Source: Zarea fungicola | Lineage: Eukaryota > Ascomycota > Sordariomycetes > Hypocreales > Cordycipitaceae | NCBI GenBank assembly: GCA_900169235.1 | Contig: FWCC01000081.1 | Coordinates: forward strand, 1 to 64,000 | Reading direction: 5' to 3' | Length of the DNA stretch: 64,000 nt | In this document: one piece after another, positions 57,345-64,000 of the stretch | How the letters are laid out: each line of letters opens with the position of its first letter | Position numbering within the stretch: the stretch's first letter is position 1 | Made by a program: the position numbers and the translations under genes | The notes under the pieces: model-generated | The model's input: only the letters and a program-made list of their open reading frames with translations | What the model was told of the DNA's origin: nothing | The model's database searches: none

Positions 57345-58894
57345 ATGTCGAATTTTACCGTTATTGTAGTCGGTGCTGGTGTCTCAGGACTGGCAACTGC
57401 AATTGCACTTAATAAAAAGGGCCACAAAGTCACAGTATTGGAGCAACACCCAGCATGCCAATCCCTTGGCGGGGCTGTCGGTCTTTCTGCATCTGCTACA
57501 AGAGTTTTAATCGACTACGGCATGCAAGACATTATGACAGAGAGATCCATGGCGGAATGGAGCGGAATGAACTTTCGTCGTTATGATACGGGTGATGTAC
57601 TCGCGAGCAGCCTTCGGTCGCAAACAGCTAAAGCATACGGCTACCCGTAAGTTGCGATCAGAAAATGTTACATTCAAAGCTCATACTGTTCATTACAGAA
57701 CTTGGCTCATGGCCCGTTTCCGCATCCAAGAAACTTTTGCAGAAGTTGCCGCTGAGCGGGGAGTAGAAATAGTATTCAACTCCAAGGTCACTTCGATTGA
57801 CAAGAGCAATTCTGCTGTCATTTTAAAAGATGGAACTAGAATGGAAGCTGATCTTATTGTCGGTGCCGACGGTAAGTACAGCTCCTTGAAGTCGTTCCAT
57901 AGCGGTGTATGCCATCAGAAATTAACCCTTGGAAATACGTAGGAATTGGGGCTATCACAAGAACTCATATACTTGGGAAGGCAACGGCCAATGTGACTCA
58001 GTTTACAGGCTACAATGTTGACATTCCAAGAAGTCTCCTCAAAGATGACGCCGACCTACAGGTGCTTCTGGACAGGGTGGATTGCTGGGTCGGCCCATTG
58101 CAGATTGCTTTCGCCACAAACATGCCCGACCATGGGGACAAGTACAATATATGTTTTGTGACAGAAGAAGAAGCCGGCAAACAGGGTGAATGGTATACTC
58201 TTGGGGATCTAGAAAAATTGAAGAAAACATTTGCAGCCTTTGAACCGAGAATTCAGAAGCTACTGAGCCTAGCAGATCCAAAAGACTGCTATATCTGGAG
58301 ACTATCTCAGGTTCCTCCCTTGCCTCAATGGCATTCCCCGGACGGGCGTGTGGTACTGGCTGGTGATTCTGCACATGCAATGCTGCCATATGTTGGAATG
58401 GTGAGTCTGAGAAAACATTGCAAATTGAAATTGTTCTCACAAAGAATAGGGGGCCTCGACTTGTATTGAAGATGCAGCTTGCTTGGCAGAGTGTCTCGAC
58501 CGGGCCAAATCCTCCGCTGACTTTCCGGCCATCTTGCGAGTGTACGAGCAAATTCGAAAACCACGCACGGAATGGCTCGTTAAGAGAGGCAGTCACATGG
58601 CAAGCCTCTGGCATTTACCAGATGGTGATCTTCAAGAAAAACGCGATAAACAATGGGGTAGCGCGCCACTGGCACTTCCCAATAGAAAGGTCTGGGACGG
58701 AAATCATATCGATGAACCACCAGTTGATGCCCAAGTGGCATTCGACCCGTTGATTGGTCCATATGTTACTGGTCATGATGTGATTGGCTACGTGAGTATC
58801 ATCAAACTTTCTCTCTTCGGCCTTTGATCTAATAAAAGTACAGACACAGCGGCAATTAAACGCCATTCTTGGTGATGTAGATATCGCTTGCTAA
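57345..58894 (+). CDS. FAD-dependent monooxygenase (salicylate-hydroxylase-like), second copy
   Basis: Five exons: 57345-57646, 57699-57871, 57943-58400, 58450-58791 and 58844-58894, with introns of 52, 71, 49 and 52 bp, giving 441 residues. Motifs: VVGAGVSGLATAIAL FAD fold near residue 8, GADG at the second splice junction, and GDSAHAMLPYVGMG (the GD motif) near residue 300, split by the third intron. The last exon encodes only 16 residues after a clean splice. This family hydroxylates or oxidatively rearranges aromatic and terpenoid-type substrates. It resembles the 14.4-kb monooxygenase in layout, but the two are divergent in sequence. A UbiA-family gene follows about 940 bp downstream on the same strand, suggesting a shared pathway. 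Confidence 0.88.
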
Positions 58895-59348
58895 CTGCCA
58901 TGTTCTGGAACAGAAATAGTTTTTTTTTTAAAAAAAAATAGCTCGTTAATCTACAATTTTGGGACATCTTTCATAAGCACGCCACTGTCTCATAGCTTCA
59001 TTTGACTTATGAGACAATCAGCACGCCTCTCAGGTCCGGTTTTAACATGATTAGCACTTTCATTTAAGACATGAGAACAAAATAGATTCCTTGGGCTTTA
59101 AATGATGCAGTTAGAATGTGCTGGTTAGGGAGGAACCTAGTTAACTAAATACAGCCAAGACACTTGTCAATGTGGTGCGCGAAGTTGACTATAACTAATA
59201 CCAAACCACTCCAGGCAAATCATACATCTGTTTAAACCTATACCGGCAGATAAACCCTGGCCGAGAATTGTCATGAAACCCAATGATCAATAATTTTATT
59301 GGCAATTGGACCACTATATATCTGTACTGCAAGTATTCCGTCTTTTTT
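58895..59348. other. Intergenic region
   Basis: Contains a T/A homopolymer palindrome at about 58919-58939 and AT-rich DNA. No gene supported. Confidence 0.5.
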
Positions 59349-59524
59349 AAACGCAGGGAGTGGTTGAAGCCACAATTTATTACAATTGTTTTGAAATATA
59401 TGAAACACTTAGGAAAATTGGCTAATGCGCCACTTTGTCAACGCAGGGAGTGGTAGAAGGCACAATTTATTACGACTTTTCTATATGAAACAATTAGGAA
59501 AATTTACTAATGCGTCACTTCGTT
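59349..59524 (+). repeat. Tandem duplication, about 90-bp unit
   Basis: Copy 1 (about 59350-59439) and copy 2 (about 59440-59524) both begin AACGCAGGGAGTGG. They share CACAATTTATTAC, ATATGAAACA and TTAGGAAAATT segments in the same order, with a few substitutions and a small deletion in copy 2. They lie 300-480 bp upstream of the UbiA-type gene. Confidence 0.8.
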
Positions 59525-59831
59525 GATAGTGTCATCTGGATCATGCCGATCGCCACGGCAGAGGGCAATCTGTTACCCCAAATGTTGTCACACTGCAAAT
59601 ACCATCCAGAAATGCCATCCAAGAATGCCATTTATGGAAAGATTGGGGAAAATCGGGGCGAAAACAGCTCAACATTGGAATCAAGTCGCTTATCATGGTC
59701 TCTCCTCTCACCAGTGCATAATTCGGTCACTTATGCTGTTCTTATGCTGTTTTACTTTCTTGTTCATAGAACTGAAATTTAGAATTCTCTTGTTTTGACA
59801 TCTCCCTTTGTACAGAACTCAGCTTACATAT

Positions 59832-60887
59832 ATGCCTTATGTCGTTGGCTCGATAGTTCCCTGGTATTCCTTGCAATGTCCGTCCATCAGATATGCAACA
59901 CTCTATTCGTCTTTCCCATCACCCGTTTTAACTATGATATCGACACTTTCGGCATTCCGTCTTCTGACTCAGACAAGCTCATGGGCATATATCTATCAAC
60001 TGGTCGGGCATGAGATGGATGTGACTGTCCGACTTCTATCGTCCAACGCGACGGGCTTCGGTTTCATCTTCCTGAGCGCACTGCTAGCTCGGCAGCTCAG
60101 AACACCTCTGTCCATAATCGATTTTTTGAACATGACAGCGAAAACTTTTGCTTTGGGAATCGCCAGCGCATACATCTTTGACATTGCCAATCAAGCATCG
60201 TCTCCGGAAGAGGACAGAATCAATAAGCCCCATCGGCCAATACCTGCGGGTATCATTAGTGTCCGCGAAGCAAAACTCCGTTGGGCGATTTCATGGTCTC
60301 TTGGATTGATATGCACATACATCGTGATGGACAAATGGGCCATGGTGCACATGTTGCATTGGCAAGCGCTCATTTTTTTCATGTATGCGTTTCCTGCGAG
60401 ACAGACATGGTACCTGCGCAGCTACTTTGCTGCTGCTGGCTACCTCATTCTCGTACGACTATTCAATTCAATGGTCATTGGAAGCAAGAAACGCTGGGAC
60501 GTTAGTCTGTCAACCGAAATGTGGATATTCGTCTGGTTCATGTCCACAGTACACATTCAAGAATTTCATGACACAGTGGGCGATTGGAGGGCAGGTCGCA
60601 AAACGCTACCTATACTGCTTTCATCGGGGCAGTTAAAGGTCCTGAGAGCCTTTACATCGTTTTTCTTCGTTGTCTTCGGCATTTTACTCTTAATTTCTGC
60701 AAATAAGCCCAGAAGTACATGTGTAGTGAACTACTTGCTAGTCATTCTGCAGCAGTCACTCTCCTGCGTCATGGCATATAGAGTTTATTATTCAAAATCG
60801 CCAAAGATGGATAAGACTACTTACCGCATTTACTATTACGCACTAGGTTTTTTTTATTCAACTGGTATTGGTCTAATCCAGGCATAA
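59832..60887 (+). CDS. UbiA-family membrane prenyltransferase or terpene cyclase
   Basis: Single exon, about 351 residues from ATG 59832. The frame is open further upstream without an ATG, so the true N-terminus is uncertain. Multiple hydrophobic segments are visible. First metal-binding region near residue 115: IFDIANQASSPEEDRINKPH, then RPIPAG, where classical UbiA enzymes have NDxxDxxxD. Second region near residue 243: EFHDTVGDWRAGRKTLP, a good DxxGDxxxGRxTLP. The family includes polyprenyl transferases and the membrane-bound UbiA-type sesquiterpene cyclase of fumagillin biosynthesis. The altered first motif fits a specialised fungal branch. With the FAD monooxygenase just upstream it suggests a terpenoid or meroterpenoid pathway. 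Confidence 0.82.
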   Translation: MPYVVGSIVPWYSLQCPSIRYATLYSSFPSPVLTMISTLSAFRLLTQTSSWAYIYQLVGHEMDVTVRLLSSNATGFGFIFLSALLARQLRTPLSIIDFLNMTAKTFALGIASAYIFDIANQASSPEEDRINKPHRPIPAGIISVREAKLRWAISWSLGLICTYIVMDKWAMVHMLHWQALIFFMYAFPARQTWYLRSYFAAAGYLILVRLFNSMVIGSKKRWDVSLSTEMWIFVWFMSTVHIQEFHDTVGDWRAGRKTLPILLSSGQLKVLRAFTSFFFVVFGILLLISANKPRSTCVVNYLLVILQQSLSCVMAYRVYYSKSPKMDKTTYRIYYYALGFFYSTGIGLIQA

Positions 60888-61643
60888 CTTCCTATTCGAA
60901 ACTAATTTTACGCTCAAGCACGAAAATCCGACAGACTTGAGTGCCTCGGTGGACAACCAAGTCCTTGGGTGGTCGACTTGATCTTGGAACGTCGAAAAAT
61001 GGACTGGCGCAGTAGCGCATTTCCGGCGGCACAGCAGGTGTATCCTGCAACATATCTCTGGCAATGTCAAGGCCTTGGTGACAGGGATTGACTCTTGCAC
61101 CTAGCTTTCAAAGTTTAAAGAAAATATTTTCAGATGTTTTCATGTCCGTGAAGTCGTCTTGTAGAGTAGCAAGAGAAACCGTGCTAGTCTGTCGATGCAG
61201 ATCACGCTCTGCACACTGACTGTAATGTTGCTAGCAAGAATCGCGAATTTTGAAGAGTCCCAATGATGCGCAGGGTTTCGTGAGGAATTGGGCTGATGCA
61301 ACCAGAGTATCAAACTCCTTTTCATGACTACCAGAGTAACGAATCTTAATTATCGGCCATCCGCGGCCGGGAAGACGGGAAATTATAGACAGCATCCACC
61401 TCATAGCCCACATCATACATTTTGGTAAGCCGCAAGGGAAAACCATTGCAATGTCAAAACTCACGACTACAGTCTCGACAACTGTCAGTATGGAGGGATC
61501 AAAGCTCGGATTTTGGAATGTTTATTCGCAAATATGTCAAATTGTGTAGCTCTTTCCATTCGTACTTGCTCTATACAGCATTGGCGTAACCCCAAACTCT
61601 TTGTTAAAAAGATTTCTCTATCCTACTAACGCCTCGTGTACCT
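60888..61643. other. Intergenic region with an unassigned minus-strand frame
   Basis: A 77-codon ATG frame on the minus strand (61231-61464) reads protein-like (IKIRYSGSHEKEFDTLV) but ends early and has no recognised partner exon. It may be a relic. Nothing else supported. Confidence 0.35.
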
Positions 61644-62033
61644 TTACTTCTTCTTGCTGGCATCGTTCTCCTTGGACGTCTCTGCTGTCTGGGGGGCATC
61701 ATCATCGTCGAAAGGAGGCACCGAAAAAAACGTCTTTGGATCAGTAATGTTTTTCAAGTTGTCAGCATCGGTGTAGCCTTGGTTTTCTGCCCAACCGATT
61801 TGCATTAGCCATGGAGGGAGGCATATTAGAAGAATAACTCGTGTTGGGGGAAAAAGGAGCTCACCCCACTTAGGAAACTTGGCCAGCTCGCTCCATTCTT
61901 CTTTCCTAGAGTGAGCAATTACTTTGTAGTAATCGCGGGCGGGTATGTAAATCTCCCATCGCTTGCCCTTGTCATCCGTGAACACCATCTTATTTGGGTG
62001 GTGAACCACCTCGCATTCCTGGGATGCATACAT
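61644..62033 (-). CDS. Small intracellular protein, unknown function
   Basis: Two exons, 62033-61865 and 61786-61644, with a 78-bp intron (GTGAGC...GGGCAG), giving 103 residues. Splicing removes a hydrophobic stretch that the unspliced frame would carry. The product is charged: an N-terminal strand-rich part (KMVFTDDKGKRWEIYIPARD), a helix with HSRKEEWSELAKFPKWG, then an acidic DDDD tract and a Lys-rich tail (ASKKK). No signal peptide or membrane segment after splicing. No family recognised. A frame extension upstream of ATG 62033 has no other ATG. Confidence 0.55.
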   Translation of the reverse strand: MYASQECEVVHHPNKMVFTDDKGKRWEIYIPARDYYKVIAHSRKEEWSELAKFPKWGELLFPPTRVILLICLPPWLMQIGWAENQGYTDADNLKNITDPKTFFSVPPFDDDDAPQTAETSKENDASKKK

Positions 62034-62652
62034 GCCAGATGAGCTGGTGCTTATATTCACAATATGTGCAGGTAACTCCTATGTAGCTGTTGGAATTATC
62101 GTTGGCTGCTCCCATCGAGGAGAAGCAGGCTCGGATCTATATACCCGGTCCTTCGTCACGTGCCTTCTACGTCAGGCTCCATTGATACCTTCATCGGTGC
62201 CCTTACATTGGCGCAGTGTTGGCGCGAAGATGTCACATGTGGTACATCAATGGTGAAGCTAACTTACGAGGGCCAATGTACAATGCAGCAGTCTCCTTGT
62301 TCTTCAGAGTCACACTGGATGTGCGGGAGACAGAGGTTGCAGGCCGTGCTGGCGATAGAGATGAGATGGTTTGCGGCAACGCAAGTAAATTGATTACAAG
62401 CGTTTGAATAGACTAAAATAGAGCTTATATTAAGAAATGTAGCTCTCTCACCCACGTACTGTGCTATAATTTAGGATAACACACCCTGATTGGCCTGAGA
62501 TTAAACTCTATTGGAGAACTCCTTGCACAACCAGGCTAGAATAAACGACATCATTTCCGCAAGTGAACGCTGTTGATCAAACTCAACCCCTTCCATCAAC
62601 ATCTTCCCGGTATGTCACAGATCTCTGCCGTATGCGTGTGTCATTGTCAATG
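62034..62652. other. Intergenic region
   Basis: 5' flank of the small intracellular protein gene and 3' flank of the secreted eight-cysteine gene, both minus strand. Nothing else recognised. Confidence 0.45.
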
Positions 62653-63075
62653 CTAACTTGCGTGACAGGTGGCGAATGGTGGAGTGTGCGACTCGGTAGC
62701 GAACCCTGGAGCACCTGATACGCACCAGTACTTCTGACCATTCTGTTCCTGTACAATGGTAACCCCATTGTCCATATACCAAACGCCGCCGTTCAAATAG
62801 CTGCAATCTGAACCATCATTGCTGAACCAAACAGGCCGATCGCGTCGGGCGTTTTGACAGTTACCCGCGAGTGGTCGGTTCACAGCAGAACCTCCGAAGC
62901 AATACGAGCCACTCTCATCTCGCTTGTGCCGCCAATAATGCTGGCCCTGGCCGCAGTTAGGTGTCGTCCCAACGCCACCACCGACGCTCTGGCAAACGTT
63001 CTGGCAACCAAACTGTGCACCGGCCAGCACTGCCTGAGCTGTAGCGACGATAGCGATCAAGGTATGTGCAAACAT
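62653..63075 (-). CDS. Secreted eight-cysteine protein, unknown family
   Basis: Single exon, 140 residues. A signal peptide (MFAHTLIAIVATAQAVLAGA) precedes a mature protein of about 120 residues with eight cysteines (FGC, NVC, PNC, SYC, GNC, SDC, YWC, TATC-type end). It is Gly/Asn/Tyr/Trp-rich, with motifs such as GQGQHYWRHKRDESGSYCFG and GGVWYMDNGV. The even cysteine count fits four disulfides. A KRD dibasic segment lies inside the domain, so it is probably not a processing site. I do not recognise the family. Composition is similar in style to the C-terminal domain of the two-module protein at 41.8 kb, but I see no clear alignment. Effector or antimicrobial role is inference. Confidence 0.75.
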   Translation of the reverse strand: MFAHTLIAIVATAQAVLAGAQFGCQNVCQSVGGGVGTTPNCGQGQHYWRHKRDESGSYCFGGSAVNRPLAGNCQNARRDRPVWFSNDGSDCSYLNGGVWYMDNGVTIVQEQNGQKYWCVSGAPGFATESHTPPFATCHAS

Positions 63076-64000
63076 TGTAGCCGCTTCAATGTTTCAAGGT
63101 CTGTCTGTAACAATAAAGAGTAGTATGTCAAAACATAAATAGTGTTAAGAAGCTGTAAATGTTGAAGAATGTAGACTAAAGGCTGTATATCTCTGTGGGA
63201 TATTGTCCCTTTTTATGTACAGGATGTTGAGATCTAGTGGGGATAATGAGAAACGAATTATGACTCAATATTGTTGTAATATTCCGATAACAGCCATTAT
63301 TAGCACGGTATTTCGCTCCGGGACGTGGTAAGTCTAGGAAATCTCTCACATGGCTAGAACCCCCGAACGGGCCGTTGCGGCCTTGGCATCCATGCGGGTA
63401 TTCTAATGCCGTACCCGTTTATTCATTGGTGTATTTCTAATACTATCTAGTCTTACAAAATCAGTAACATATCTAGTGCGTTGTCCGCTTGGTGTCTCAT
63501 GCTCTCTGTACGCCGTGCGAACCATAGTGTTACAAACGCTAGACTACAGCGACGACCAGTGTGGCTCAGGTGGAAGGCTGGGTGAGAATGGCCACAGTCT
63601 CTATTGATCAATCGAAGCAATAGTTTCTCTACTCTTAAAGATACTTTACAGTGTGCTGTTCGAAATAACCTTACTTTCTTCCGAGCATACCCGCAACTGT
63701 GACTTACCGCGATAAGCCATCATGACATATAGCTGCCCCTAAACCTTCAATTTCCCACAGACATCTCATAGGCTCAGGATTAGATGGAGAACTTGCTCAT
63801 ATGTTACATGCTAAAATCTAACACGACTAGCATGATTCTTATGCCAAGAGGATTGCGTCTTCTCTTCAAGTGCGACAACCAGTTACACCCCCGCGCCAGG
63901 TACGACTGCTGACCCTGTTAGATTCACAAAGCCTCACCGACTTTACAACCAGGGCTCCTCTTCAGACGCCAGGTATTCTTTCGGTAATTGATGTCTCTTA
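63076..64000. other. Intergenic region at right edge
   Basis: 5' flank of the secreted protein gene and AT-rich DNA. No supported feature up to the window end. Confidence 0.45.

Noticed and set aside
57872..57942. Alternative 38-bp intron keeping GADGKYSSLKS in the second monooxygenase
   Set aside because: The intron would be shorter than any other here. The GTAAGT donor at 57872 gives a normal 71-bp intron and family-like spacing.
61231..61464. 77-codon minus-strand frame downstream of the UbiA-type gene
   Set aside because: Protein-like, but no partner exons, no known motif and early termination. Not enough for a gene call.
1..64000. CRISPR arrays, bacterial operons, ribosome binding sites and rRNA genes
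   Set aside because: The sequence is eukaryotic (spliced genes, fungal families). No regularly spaced repeats of CRISPR type and no rRNA signature were seen.

Overview
The window reads as genomic DNA of a filamentous ascomycete, most likely a sordariomycete of the Hypocreales type. This is an inference from short GT-AG introns (about 49-95 bp), CTAAC-like branch sites, a Zn2Cys6 regulator, an NRPS-like reductase, a UbiA-type membrane enzyme and many small secreted cysteine-rich proteins. Gene models are mine, built by joining frames at consensus splice sites. No species is claimed. A 62-base run of N marks an assembly gap at 39308-39369.

Layout. 0-5.4 kb: the 3' end of a C2H2 zinc-finger gene, an NmrA-like oxidoreductase and an AIF/FSP1-like flavoprotein. 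5.4-12 kb: AT-rich accessory DNA with three small secreted cysteine-rich proteins, one revealed only after splicing. 13.5-23.3 kb: a possible specialised-metabolism locus with a decayed Old Yellow Enzyme gene, an FAD monooxygenase, a large secreted protein of unknown function and an NRPS-like adenylation-thiolation-reductase enzyme. 23.3-29 kb: gene-poor, eroded DNA with possible relics. 29-38 kb: an M3 oligopeptidase, two spliced hypothetical genes and a GC-rich alpha/beta hydrolase with a long disordered N-terminus. 38-43 kb: a secreted-peptide gene that seems to have lost its ATG, a direct repeat around the gap, and a pre-pro two-module secreted protein.

43.2-52.4 kb is the most coherent unit: a Zn2Cys6 transcription factor, an NCS1 purine/pyrimidine/hydantoin-type permease (with a 4-nt microexon and one frameshift) and a divergently transcribed hydantoinase/5-oxoprolinase-DUF917 enzyme. 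Three arrays of CGG triplets, each spaced exactly 11 bp, lie in the regulator and transporter/enzyme promoter regions. Together these look like a self-contained uptake-and-ring-opening module with its own regulon motif.

52.4-64 kb: a frameshifted secreted protein, about 4 kb of AT-rich DNA, a second FAD monooxygenase paired with a UbiA-family prenyltransferase or terpene cyclase, a small intracellular protein and another secreted eight-cysteine protein. Several broken genes carry C-to-T or G-to-A type lesions (CGA to TGA, ATG to ATA), as expected from repeat-induced point mutation, beside intact genes.
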